DNA from: Anaerolineae bacterium | GTDB lineage: Bacteria > Chloroflexota > Anaerolineae > Aggregatilineales > Phototrophicaceae | Assembly (NCBI GenBank): GCA_017303635.1 | Contig: JAFLCG010000001.1 | Location: 62,001 to 126,000 of the forward strand | DNA length: 64,000 bases | Direction of reading: 5' to 3' | Shown here: one piece after another, positions 9,400 through 18,423 of the stretch | How the letters are laid out: the number at the start of each line of letters is the position of its first letter | Numbering within the stretch: the stretch's first letter is position 1 | Translations under genes and position numbers: made by a program | The notes under the pieces: generated by a model | What the model saw: the letters and a program-made list of their open reading frames with translations, nothing else | What the model was told of the DNA's origin: nothing | The model's database searches: none

Positions 9400-10041
9400 T
9401 CAGTCACAATCAGCAAACGCCGGTTCCAAGCGACAGTATAGGCCGAACTGTACGAAGCCACGCCAAGGTTGCCCGGTCGCCCGCTGGTTGAATGCGGCCA
9501 TCCCCGGCAGGAGCAGAGTCTTGACGGGGTGAAAGGGACTCGACCATGCCTGCCTGGGTACCACCTCCAGATGGGCGGTTCCAAACGAGAGATAGTGTTC
9601 AGTGGGGCCAGCATACACCCTGGATGGGGAGCCAAGTGCGCTCATGACATCCCCTAGCTGGACTAGATTCCAGTCGAACAGGTAGAGGTATTGGATCGGC
9701 ACCGTGGTGCAGTCGACCGCGCTACAGTCGGTTGCGGCAATGCCAAAGGTCACATCGCCGGGCGATTCCGATGGGGAGAGCGTTGTGTAGATGCGCATAC
9801 TTCCAGCTCGGTCGCTGACGGCATAACCAAGGCGTGTCAGGATGTCGGTTACGTCACGAACCGACGTCTCCCCCGGCACAATACCAAACCAACACGGTTG
9901 CGGCTTCCCATCACAGCCCTCGACAAAGCCACGCAGGGCGGGATGTGGCCGTTGAGTCTCGCTCCAGGCGCGGGCGGTCAATGCCAGCGCGAAGGTGAAT
10001 GCGGTCAGGGTGGCGATCAGAGCGAGCAGGAAACGAGGCAT
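9400..10041 (-). CDS. Secreted PCWFGI-motif protein, paralogue B
   Basis: Paralogue of the 7725-8342 product. From the ATG at 10041 it starts MPRFLLALIATLTAF, and TARAWSETQRPHPALRGFVEGC followed by PQPCWFGIVPGETS is nearly the same as in paralogue A over the first 55 residues, after which the two diverge. The PCWFGIVPGETS segment and the DILTRLGYAV helix are typical of a common Chloroflexota secreted family. A longer start at 10077 (MNAVQPTHW) would put residues ahead of the signal peptide and is less likely. Function unknown. Confidence 0.65.
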   Translation of the reverse strand: MPRFLLALIATLTAFTFALALTARAWSETQRPHPALRGFVEGCDGKPQPCWFGIVPGETSVRDVTDILTRLGYAVSDRAGSMRIYTTLSPSESPGDVTFGIAATDCSAVDCTTVPIQYLYLFDWNLVQLGDVMSALGSPSRVYAGPTEHYLSFGTAHLEVVPRQAWSSPFHPVKTLLLPGMAAFNQRATGQPWRGFVQFGLYCRLEPAFADCD

Positions 10042-10116
10042 ACAACAAGTCCAGTGAGTTGGCTGCACTGCATTCATTGTAAGGCGGATACAGAATATTG
10101 GTCACTGACGCTTGGG

Positions 10117-10779
10117 CTACGCTCCCGTCCCACACAAACCAAAGTGACCGGGGACGAGCTGAGTCATGCGCCAGAGGGGCGGGAAGCCATGCCAGCGGGA
10201 CTTCAACTGCCAGTCGGCGGAGCGGCGAGCCGGGTCACGCAGCCAGATAAAGAAGTGATTGACAAGGGGGGTGTAAGCAATACCCCCCTGCAGATGATAG
10301 AAATCAAGGTCAGGAACCAAGCGAGTCAGCACTTCGACGTGGCCGCGTTCAAACCAGATGGCGTACTGATTATTGGTCAGACAGTAGTCGATATGGGAAG
10401 GTTCGCCCAGCACTGGGATCAGGTCGCCAAAGCGAATGTGAGCGCAGTGGAGGACGATCTCGACGGAGTCTTCAAAGGCGTAGAGTGCCACATCGTCGCA
10501 ATCTGGCACGCCGATAACGCGCCAGACCACCCCGGATTGAAAATCGCGCAAGACGTTGAGTTCAGGGTGTTGATGGAGGTGAGCAAGCGCCGACTCGATG
10601 GAGGTGCTGCCGGGCAGGATTCCGTACCAGCAGGGGGGCGGCAAACTGGCGCATTCGTCGATCAAACCCTGCAAGGCAGGGGCAATTGGCTGCATTCCGC
10701 CAGAGGCACGAAAGCCGACAGCCAAACCGAAACTGACGGTGAACAAAGCCATCGTGATGATGCATATAGAGCGGAACAT
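10117..10779 (-). CDS. Secreted PCWYGI-motif protein, paralogue C
   Basis: Third and most diverged member of the local family: signal peptide MFRSICIITMALFTVSF, then APALQGLIDEC, PPPCWYGILPGSTS, a helical stretch and a beta-rich domain with FGDLIPVLGEPSH, which corresponds to the LGDVMSALGSPSR segment of paralogue B and RIGDMFEFMGPPN of paralogue A. GGGGAG lies 10 bp upstream of the ATG. It is transcribed in the same direction as paralogue B, 75 bp upstream of it, so the two could be one operon. Function unknown. Confidence 0.65.
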   Translation of the reverse strand: MFRSICIITMALFTVSFGLAVGFRASGGMQPIAPALQGLIDECASLPPPCWYGILPGSTSIESALAHLHQHPELNVLRDFQSGVVWRVIGVPDCDDVALYAFEDSVEIVLHCAHIRFGDLIPVLGEPSHIDYCLTNNQYAIWFERGHVEVLTRLVPDLDFYHLQGGIAYTPLVNHFFIWLRDPARRSADWQLKSRWHGFPPLWRMTQLVPGHFGLCGTGA

Positions 10780-11026
10780 CAGGACCAGACTCCCCTGTCT
10801 AGGCTACCCCGTTAACCGCTCGATGTGGTTTGCGATCCCCAAATCCGCCCTGTTAGTGCAATGTCAGGCATTCCACACGAACAGACCTCAACAATACCCT
10901 GTTTTCATCAATATAAATGCTCGGATTCTGAAAATATTACGTAATAGTCGCTCCTATTCTGGAATTGGTCTGAAATAGAGCCTGTAGTTGCCGCAATACA
11001 GCTAGAAGATGACGTTTTCGATCTAC

Positions 11027-13303
11027 CTATGTATGTTTTCGCCATGCCGATAGGCTGAGCCAGCCTCCGTAGCTGATCAGCAAAAGGACGGTTGCACCGC
11101 TGATGGCTAAGCCTAGTGGAATGCTCGGTGGCGCATAGGTGAAGATGACTTCATACGATCCTGCCGTAGGCAGCCAGACCCCTTGCAAGGCACAGTTAGC
11201 CGGATAGACAGAAGCCGCGCTGCCGTCGATGGTCGCTTGCCAGCCGGTCGCATAGGTTTCCGAGCGAATCAGGAGTGCAGCGCCGCTCACCTCCACCTGG
11301 AAGGCCTCCCCGTTCGGTATCAGGCGATCTATGACCTGAACCGTACCGGGATTATTCAACCTGGTCAGATCGGTGGGGAGTGGGCCTTCGACGACGTTCA
11401 TGCCCGGAGTTGCGGTCAGTGTGTCCAGGCAAACACCTGGCTCAACAGCCGTCAGGTTTGTCTCCAACCAGGCGCGCCCACGTCCCGGCCCAATATCCCA
11501 GGCAGCCCGGCGATCATCGGTGAAGACGCTGATGGCGTCAGGTGTTGGGGCCGGGTGATCCAGGGGAAGGATCACCATCCTCACATTGAGCATCGACAGT
11601 AAATCACGGTTGGCGTTGAGGGTTGGGCAGTCCCGCTCGGCCACCGCGGAGTTCCGCATCATTGGCGCGCCAACCGAGTAGCCCGCAAAATCACATCCGA
11701 CTACCCGCGCCAGGAAATCAGCATAGCGTTTGACCTGGATTGGGTCGTAACCATCGGCTGCCGAGATACCCTGTGTGACCAGGTTCAACTGCGAGATTCG
11801 CCCGTAGGGCGCCAGGGTACGTTCGCCCGGATTCATGAGTGGCGCGATGGCCGTCACCAGCGCATCGCCACGCAGTTCGACCTGCTCGGGTGATGGTCGG
11901 ATCAGGTTGTGATTGGCTATCCACAGATCAGCCAGCAGGACGACGACCAAAGCTACATACGCTAATCGAGTAAATGCAGGACGCAAACGCGGGGCAAAAA
12001 ACAGCACCAGGGCCATCGCAGGCAGCGCCAGCGCATAGGGAAAGACGTAGAAGCCCAGTCCTTCCCCCACCGAAGCGCTCAGGAACAGACTGCCGATATA
12101 GAACATGATCAGGGAGAGTGTCACCAGACGGAAGCCGCGGTTGAAACGGGGGTCATCCAACCAGCGCTGGGTGCCCAATGCGGCTAGCGTGGCAAAGCCG
12201 AAGACGGCAATCGGGAAAAAGCGCTGTGGCACGCGGAACAGGCTGAACCCCGGCATATATTCATAGAGCAGCGTATAGACCGGCGTATTCGGGCCTACAC
12301 ACAGAATCAATACACCGAGAATGCCCAGTAACCACCAGCGAGCCATACGCCAGTCGCGGATGGCCCCGTAGAGCGCTAGCAGGATGGTCCCGCCGCCCAG
12401 ATAGAGGAACCATTCAGCAATCGGCAGTTTGAAGGGAAAGAACATGCCGAGCAGGAGCGCTGGGTCGAGGCTCATTGAATCTGCCAGCGAGAGAGTCGTG
12501 CGGTGACTTTCCCGCACAATCGCCAGCATGGGCAGGAATTGAGCGGCAGCCAGCCCGCCCAGTAGCAGCATCGACAGCGCTCCACCGAGTAAAGATCGCC
12601 AGAGCCAGGTGCGCCAAGCGAGTGTTCGGAGATAGAAGGGGGCGCAGACCAGCAGCACTAAGGCGGTGATCGCCAGATAGAAGCCATTGGTGGTGGCGTG
12701 CATCGCCAGTGTGATCCCCAACAGCACGGCATAGAGCGGTTTCCCGCGCTGGTAAAACAAGTGAAAACACAACCAAGCCCAGGGAAACCAGGTCATGGTG
12801 GCAAACATCATGACATGACCGCCGCTGATGTGCGCCATGAATTTGGGGGCGTGACCAAAGATCAGAGCCCCTACCAGGGTGGCATTCGGCTGAACGCCGG
12901 TCATATAGCGCAGACAAAGGTACATGCCGACTCCGGCCCAAATCAGATGCAGGGTGCTGTGCAGATTGATCCACAGAGTCAACGGCAGCAGGGGCGCCGT
13001 CCAATTGGGCGGATAAAACAGCGGCACGACCGGATGACCGATGTAGGGATAGCCGCTCATGGCATAGGTCCGCCAGGTCGGTACCTGACCAATTTCGCGC
13101 AGGGCACCTAGTACATACTTTAGTTGAGGATAGACTTCACCTGTGAGGTCAGTACCCAGGTCAGAATTGGCGACGATCAAGGGCGTTGGGTTGGTGAAGA
13201 GATAAGGGGCCATCATCAACACCGTCAGACTGATCAGGATGACGATACGCCAGGTATCCGTACGAGTCCAACGGGTGGGAATGGAAGCATTGGTCATGGT
13301 CAT
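11027..13303 (-). CDS. YfhO-like polytopic membrane protein
   Basis: Integral membrane protein of 758 aa with about a dozen hydrophobic segments, then a C-terminal extracytoplasmic beta-rich domain and a last membrane helix (IPLGLAISGATVLLLISYGG). N-terminal block with DLGTDLTGEVYPQLKYVLG, GYPYIGHPVVPLFYPPNW and HLIWAGVGMYLCLRYM is typical of the YfhO family, which are GT-C-like glycosyltransferase relatives linked to lipoteichoic acid or envelope glycosylation. It is the last gene of a minus-strand polysaccharide cluster. A start at codon 3 is possible. Donor and acceptor are unknown. Confidence 0.75.
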   Translation of the reverse strand: MTMTNASIPTRWTRTDTWRIVILISLTVLMMAPYLFTNPTPLIVANSDLGTDLTGEVYPQLKYVLGALREIGQVPTWRTYAMSGYPYIGHPVVPLFYPPNWTAPLLPLTLWINLHSTLHLIWAGVGMYLCLRYMTGVQPNATLVGALIFGHAPKFMAHISGGHVMMFATMTWFPWAWLCFHLFYQRGKPLYAVLLGITLAMHATTNGFYLAITALVLLVCAPFYLRTLAWRTWLWRSLLGGALSMLLLGGLAAAQFLPMLAIVRESHRTTLSLADSMSLDPALLLGMFFPFKLPIAEWFLYLGGGTILLALYGAIRDWRMARWWLLGILGVLILCVGPNTPVYTLLYEYMPGFSLFRVPQRFFPIAVFGFATLAALGTQRWLDDPRFNRGFRLVTLSLIMFYIGSLFLSASVGEGLGFYVFPYALALPAMALVLFFAPRLRPAFTRLAYVALVVVLLADLWIANHNLIRPSPEQVELRGDALVTAIAPLMNPGERTLAPYGRISQLNLVTQGISAADGYDPIQVKRYADFLARVVGCDFAGYSVGAPMMRNSAVAERDCPTLNANRDLLSMLNVRMVILPLDHPAPTPDAISVFTDDRRAAWDIGPGRGRAWLETNLTAVEPGVCLDTLTATPGMNVVEGPLPTDLTRLNNPGTVQVIDRLIPNGEAFQVEVSGAALLIRSETYATGWQATIDGSAASVYPANCALQGVWLPTAGSYEVIFTYAPPSIPLGLAISGATVLLLISYGGWLSLSAWRKHT

Positions 13304-13404
13304 TCACGTCTTAGGATTCTGGTTGCCGCTGCAACCTTACCACTCCACTCTATCGCCAGGTGCGTGGATGAACCCTTGAGTTTTGCAGTCGGAAAATAAA
13401 GTGG

Positions 13405-15096
13405 CTATCCCCGCAGCTTGCGCCAGAGCAAGCCACCCATCCAGCGGAGTTCACCGACTCGTAACAGCAGTGCCAGCCCCACATAGACCAGCATACTTGC
13501 ACCGCCCACGACACCGACCAACAGGGCTTCCTGGGTCAAGGTGCGGTTGCCAATCCAGCGCATTGCCTGCGGAATCAGCACCCAGGCAACCAGGCCCATC
13601 ACCCCGGCAGCCAGACCCGTCTTGAGCAGCGTCGCTGTGAGGTGTTGCCCGCCCATACCCTTTAAGCGGCGCATCAGGAGGACAAAGGAGGTTAGTGCAT
13701 GAACAACGTGCTTGAGGCTGTCTGCGATCATCAGGCTGAATAGTCCAAAGCGGGGGAAGAGAAGTACCGCCGTCGCCATATATACCATCAGGCTGAAGAT
13801 TCCAACCAACGCTGGAGTGAGCGTATCCTGGCGAGCGTAGAACGCATAGATCAGGAGCAGATCTACTGCGGCAAAGGGTAGGCCAATGAGGTACAGACGC
13901 AATGCCTGCGCGGTGATAAGGGTATCCGCCGCCTTGAAGGCACCATGTTGAAAGAGCAGCGCCACAATCGGCTGCGCCATCACATATAGACCGACAGCCG
14001 CAGGTAAAATCAGGGTAATTGCTAACCGCAAGCCCAGGCCCAGCGTATCCTTGAAGGGGCGTTCCCCTTCTGTGACAATCTGGGCTGACTGCCGCGCTAA
14101 AGTCGGCAAGATGGCAATGCTGATGGCTGTGGCAACCAGCCCCTGTGGAAACTGAATCAGGGTAGTTGCCCAGTTCATGTAGCCGATGCTGCCCTCGCCG
14201 GTCTTGCTGGCGAGATTGTAGCTGAAGGTCCGAATCACAAGCGCGTCGATAATCAGGGAGAACATGACCGGCGCGTAGAGCGCTGCTACCCGCCGCACTG
14301 CGGGGTGCCGCCAATTGAAGCGCGGGCGCACGCGGGCACCTTTCATGCCGGGCAGTTGCAGCAACATCTGCGCGATGGAACCGACTAACCAGCCCAGCGT
14401 GACCGCAATAATGCCACTATCGGGCCGAGTGTAGAGCAGTTCCAACATACCATTCGGGGCAATGTTCGGCACCAGACGCAAAGCAGGGGCCAGCGTAAGG
14501 CCGATTATGACGACACTGCCATTAAAGACAGTCACCGCAAAGGCCGGCCAGGTAAATTCCTTGAGAGCGTAGAGCGTGCCACTGAGGACGGCAAATAACC
14601 CCATAAAGATGAGCGCCGGGGCCGTCAGGCGTAGTTGTGCTTCGGCCAGCCCCAGAGTGACCGGGTCGAAGCCACTGCTGACCAGTCGCACAACCTGCGG
14701 CGCAAAGATATAGAGCAGCAGCACCATGACTGCCAGAATGATTGTCACCAGCGTGCAGAGGATGGAGACAAGTTCCCAGAGCGCCTTGCGACCTTCGCGA
14801 ACGGCGACTTCGCTGAGTACTGGCACCAAAGCGCTGTTCACGTGCCCACCGATGAGCAGGTCATAGATGGCCCGCGGCACAATGATCGCTACGTTGAAGG
14901 CATCGACGGCCCGGGATGCCCCGAACAGATTGGTCAGCACGATCTCCCGGGCCAGACCCAGGACACGGCTGGTGATGTTCCCCAGGGCAACGACACCCGT
15001 CGCTCGAGCAACTCCGGCGTTCGTTTCTTCAGTTGTGGCAGATGGCGATTCAGCCGCAGATGTGGTTGCGTGAACAGGCGCAGTCTCTGAGGTCAT
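13405..15096 (-). CDS. murJ: MurJ/MviN lipid II flippase
   Basis: Polytopic MOP-superfamily flippase (563 aa, about 14 membrane helices) of the MurJ/MviN family, which moves lipid-linked peptidoglycan precursor across the cytoplasmic membrane. Family segments visible: NITSRVLGLAREIVLTNLFGAS at the start of the transmembrane region, FNVAIIVPRAIYDLL, and FPQGLVATAISIAILPTLARQ. The first 30 residues are polar and Thr/Glu-rich. Its place inside an exopolysaccharide cluster allows an alternative role in exporting another lipid-linked glycan. Confidence 0.87.
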   Translation of the reverse strand: MTSETAPVHATTSAAESPSATTEETNAGVARATGVVALGNITSRVLGLAREIVLTNLFGASRAVDAFNVAIIVPRAIYDLLIGGHVNSALVPVLSEVAVREGRKALWELVSILCTLVTIILAVMVLLLYIFAPQVVRLVSSGFDPVTLGLAEAQLRLTAPALIFMGLFAVLSGTLYALKEFTWPAFAVTVFNGSVVIIGLTLAPALRLVPNIAPNGMLELLYTRPDSGIIAVTLGWLVGSIAQMLLQLPGMKGARVRPRFNWRHPAVRRVAALYAPVMFSLIIDALVIRTFSYNLASKTGEGSIGYMNWATTLIQFPQGLVATAISIAILPTLARQSAQIVTEGERPFKDTLGLGLRLAITLILPAAVGLYVMAQPIVALLFQHGAFKAADTLITAQALRLYLIGLPFAAVDLLLIYAFYARQDTLTPALVGIFSLMVYMATAVLLFPRFGLFSLMIADSLKHVVHALTSFVLLMRRLKGMGGQHLTATLLKTGLAAGVMGLVAWVLIPQAMRWIGNRTLTQEALLVGVVGGASMLVYVGLALLLRVGELRWMGGLLWRKLRG

Positions 15097-15223
15097 GGAG
15101 TGCGTGCATCCCCTCGGTGTACCGATTCAGGATACCACAGGTTCGGCGACATACCAGACACCAGCCTGCCGACATCCTGTGGCTGATCAGCGCCCACCTA
15201 TAAGGAGGATTGGCGATTAGTGC

Positions 15224-16777
15224 TCAACGGCCAATACGCGTGATGAAAAGAATACCGCCACAAACCAGGGCAATTGCTACCACGGCAATGAGCAATGCCT
15301 GGGAAGCGTATTGGTCGGCATTCAACACGGGTACATTGACAAAATCGGGCGGGACGGTGGGGAAGGGTGTCGCGGTCGAATCCAGATTCACCACCGGCGT
15401 CGCTGTTGGCAGCGGGGTATTGGTGGGTGAAAAAGCCTGTGTTGGTTGAACAATCGGTATGTTCTGATTTTCGCTATAGTAGACGCGAAAACGCTGCTGT
15501 TCACTGTCAAATTCACTGACGGAAATATCACGCGTAAACCAGGTCAGATGAATATTATTGCTATTGCCAATCCGGGCTAGAGGCCACTCTGGACGCTGAT
15601 CCGCGCTAAAGAAAACACGACGGGCCGGTTGCCACAAACCTTGCTCATAGACGAGATGAAACAAGGCTGGATTGCGACGGATTTCTGAGTGCGTGTCGAA
15701 ACCCACAATGAACAGGTGAACGCTACCAATTTTGTCCGTGACCAGGCTGTAGCCATCCAGCGAAATTTCGGAAAAGCGGCGGGAGAAAATACCGGGAATT
15801 ACTTCTGGGGATGTCCAGGTTTGGCCGCCATCGCGCGATATTTGAAAGTAAATCTGATCATTCGACTGCTCATAGTACTGCCATACTGCCATGAGCGAAC
15901 CATCACGCAGTTCAGTCAGCGAGAGTTGATAGGGCGCTGAGCGACTTTCTGGATCGCCGGTCAATATCACTGGATCAGACCAGGTGAGACCGCCATCGTC
16001 TGTATAGACAAAGCGGACATCGGTCGCGCTGCCGCGACCCGCATACCAGTCAATGCCTTCACTCCAGGTCAGGTAGAGCCGTCCGCTATCCCCCTGAACC
16101 CAGCGCAGCTTATCTGAACCACCACCAGGCGTAATATCCAGGGCGACTGGAAAGGACCAACTTGCCCCGCCATTGGTCGAACGGATATATTGCGGATCCC
16201 CGCAGAACGCACAGGGATTGACTTCCAGGCTGGTGCCGGTTGTGTCGGTCGATAACGCAGTCGACTCGGAATAAACCAAATGCAGAACATCGTTTTGATC
16301 GGCAATGAGGTCAACATAGTAACTAAAACTATTGACTGGCCCCATATCCCGCCAGGCTTGCACATCGGTCGAAGCGGAAACTGCGACCTGAGCAAAACGA
16401 TGCGGCCCCCCGGCCCGATAGACGGCATAAAGAATGCCGTTGGAGGTGGTTGTCAAGGCATTGCGGACAGTAAAACCGCCCTGGCCGGCATGTTGGACAT
16501 TACGAGCCGGGCCCCACTCCCCATTCAGCGGCAGCTTGGTATAGGTTAACAAGTCCTCGAATATGTTCGGGTTGGATGGATTTCGGAGACTTCCATACCA
16601 ACTCACATGGACATTTCCTTCCTGATCGACTGTCATGCTTTGCCACCAGCCATCACCGAGTAAGGTGGGGGATGACCAGCCGCCTAATTGAGGTGTTTCC
16701 TGCGCCAGCCCTCTGGTCAGTACCCCAAACCCCAATAAGCCGATTAACAGGACAATCAGGGTAATTCGAAATACCAT
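15224..16777 (-). CDS. Membrane-anchored BNR/Asp-box (sialidase-fold) protein
   Basis: Exported beta-propeller protein of 517 aa. Residues 1-25 are a signal peptide; Asp-box repeats are visible (STNGGASWSF, TDDGGLTWSD, SRDGGQTWTS), the mark of sialidase and BNR-repeat folds. After a Thr/Pro-rich linker near residues 445-485 a C-terminal membrane helix (ALLIAVVAIALVCGGILF) and Arg end anchor it. The Arg triad of true sialidases could not be confirmed by eye, so an enzymatic sialidase role is not claimed. It lies between murJ and the polymerase gene in the same orientation. Confidence 0.72.
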   Translation of the reverse strand: MVFRITLIVLLIGLLGFGVLTRGLAQETPQLGGWSSPTLLGDGWWQSMTVDQEGNVHVSWYGSLRNPSNPNIFEDLLTYTKLPLNGEWGPARNVQHAGQGGFTVRNALTTTSNGILYAVYRAGGPHRFAQVAVSASTDVQAWRDMGPVNSFSYYVDLIADQNDVLHLVYSESTALSTDTTGTSLEVNPCAFCGDPQYIRSTNGGASWSFPVALDITPGGGSDKLRWVQGDSGRLYLTWSEGIDWYAGRGSATDVRFVYTDDGGLTWSDPVILTGDPESRSAPYQLSLTELRDGSLMAVWQYYEQSNDQIYFQISRDGGQTWTSPEVIPGIFSRRFSEISLDGYSLVTDKIGSVHLFIVGFDTHSEIRRNPALFHLVYEQGLWQPARRVFFSADQRPEWPLARIGNSNNIHLTWFTRDISVSEFDSEQQRFRVYYSENQNIPIVQPTQAFSPTNTPLPTATPVVNLDSTATPFPTVPPDFVNVPVLNADQYASQALLIAVVAIALVCGGILFITRIGR

Positions 16778-16797
16778 GCTTACATGCCTTCAATGCA

Positions 16798-18333
16798 CTA
16801 TTGATGGGAAGCAGACACAGCGGGCAGATGGCCCACTTGAGTTCTAGCAATCACAGGATGTGATTCGGAAGAGTCTGACTGTGATTTCAGATAGTTCAGG
16901 GTCTCATAGCGCAGGGCAATGGTCAGCCCAGCCAAGAACCAGGCCCAAATGGTGTAGTTAATGCCAAACAGGGTTTGCGTGTAGGTGAATGGCGTCACCC
17001 AGTCACCCAACATCATGATAATGATGATTGATAACATGGAGGCCAGCAGGGACACCGCCAACGCCCCGCGAAAGCCCCCTTTGGGAACCAGGCGATAGGT
17101 TCGCCAGGCCGTCCAGCACATAGCGAGCCACATCCCCACAAAGGTCACTATGCCAGTGATCCCGGTCTGAGCAATGATATCAATGTAGTTGTTATGAGAA
17201 AAGTTGAGTGTCGGCCAGTTATCAACCGCATAATAAAACGCATAGCCTGCTGGCCCCATTCCAAAAAGAGGGTGGCGGGAACTGTAATCCAGCGCAACAG
17301 ACCACGCCTCCTGGCGGGTTCCTCCAGATTCTTCATTCTCACGGTCGAAGTTGTCCCCCAGCAGGGTGGCATTCGCAATCACCCAGACGGCAGCAGCCAA
17401 AACCAATAAGGCAAACAAACGTCTGGAATAATTGAATGTTAGGAACGTCACGACAAAGGTGATGGGCACCCAGCCGCTCAGCCAGGAAAGGCCTAGCCCT
17501 AACTGGTTGTAAACCCACCACACGATCATGATCACCAAAACAACGCGATGCCATAGCTTCAGACTGCGGTTATAGAGCAACTGACCCAACGCAATGGCAA
17601 CGATCCAGACAGGATATTGCCCCTGCCAATTGAGAATGCCGGGTCTGCCTTGCCAGATATTCTGCAAATAGGCAAAAGGAATACCTGTCGCCAGAAACCC
17701 AATGACAAACCACTTGATGACCTGAATAGACCGCACATGCGTTGCAATGAACATATAGGTCAACGGGGAGATAATCAGCATCACGAGCGTCATGGTGCGG
17801 GGATTGAAGCGGCGTTCAATGAGGGACTGCACCATGGGATCCGCAAATACCCATGACCAAAAGTAGGAGATAATTGCTACGGTGATAAACGCCCAGGCTA
17901 GTTTATTGGGGGCGGCGGCTGCGATCTCAATCCGCCGGTCAATCACCAGCATCTTATAGAACCAGATAATTAACCAGGCCATGATCAGAACAAACAAAAA
18001 GGAAATTTTAGTACCCGTACCGACGTTAATTCCTTCCCAGAGAAAGAGGCTGACCGGCATAAAGATCAGTAACGACAAGTGCATCGTTCGATACAGTAAC
18101 AAGAATCCAGCGACGATCACGATTGGCGCAAGTACGACAAACCCGGTGAGCGGAGTCGCACCCAGATCGACTTCACGAAACAGAAAAGTCGCCACCAACG
18201 TCAGCAGAATTGCCAGCGTAATCAACGTCCCCTGAACAATACGGTTATAGTATCGATCCAGCAGGTAATACCGCAGCTTGCCGATGAGCGTGATACGGTT
18301 CAGGGGGTTAAGCTGCGTCACGAGATCCTGCAT
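16798..18333 (-). CDS. O-antigen ligase / WaaL-Wzy-like polymerase
   Basis: Polytopic membrane protein (511 aa). The ATG at 18333 is chosen because GGAG precedes it by 6 bp; a GTG at 18345 lies within that site. The Wzy_C-type periplasmic signature is visible: HPLFGMGPAGYAFYYAVDNW and LNFSHNNYIDIIAQTGITG, with the His that many ligases need. Such proteins polymerise or ligate glycan repeats from polyprenyl diphosphate carriers. It sits directly downstream of a Wzz/kinase gene in the same direction, a standard pairing for Wzx/Wzy-type export. Confidence 0.82.
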   Translation of the reverse strand: MQDLVTQLNPLNRITLIGKLRYYLLDRYYNRIVQGTLITLAILLTLVATFLFREVDLGATPLTGFVVLAPIVIVAGFLLLYRTMHLSLLIFMPVSLFLWEGINVGTGTKISFLFVLIMAWLIIWFYKMLVIDRRIEIAAAAPNKLAWAFITVAIISYFWSWVFADPMVQSLIERRFNPRTMTLVMLIISPLTYMFIATHVRSIQVIKWFVIGFLATGIPFAYLQNIWQGRPGILNWQGQYPVWIVAIALGQLLYNRSLKLWHRVVLVIMIVWWVYNQLGLGLSWLSGWVPITFVVTFLTFNYSRRLFALLVLAAAVWVIANATLLGDNFDRENEESGGTRQEAWSVALDYSSRHPLFGMGPAGYAFYYAVDNWPTLNFSHNNYIDIIAQTGITGIVTFVGMWLAMCWTAWRTYRLVPKGGFRGALAVSLLASMLSIIIIMMLGDWVTPFTYTQTLFGINYTIWAWFLAGLTIALRYETLNYLKSQSDSSESHPVIARTQVGHLPAVSASHQ

Positions 18334-18423
18334 GGGACGCTCCACACTAAAAGACGTTTGGCGGTAAATGACAGGTCAGGTGATCTTCACAGCAACTAAA
18401 GACCACCTGTGAAAGCGAATGGA

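Noticed and set aside
9691..10815. 374-codon plus-strand frame across the paralogue B and C genes
   Set aside because: The minus-strand genes have signal peptides and shared motifs; the plus frame has none.
15224..16777. True sialidase
   Set aside because: Asp-boxes show the propeller fold, but the Arg triad and catalytic Tyr/Glu could not be located by eye.
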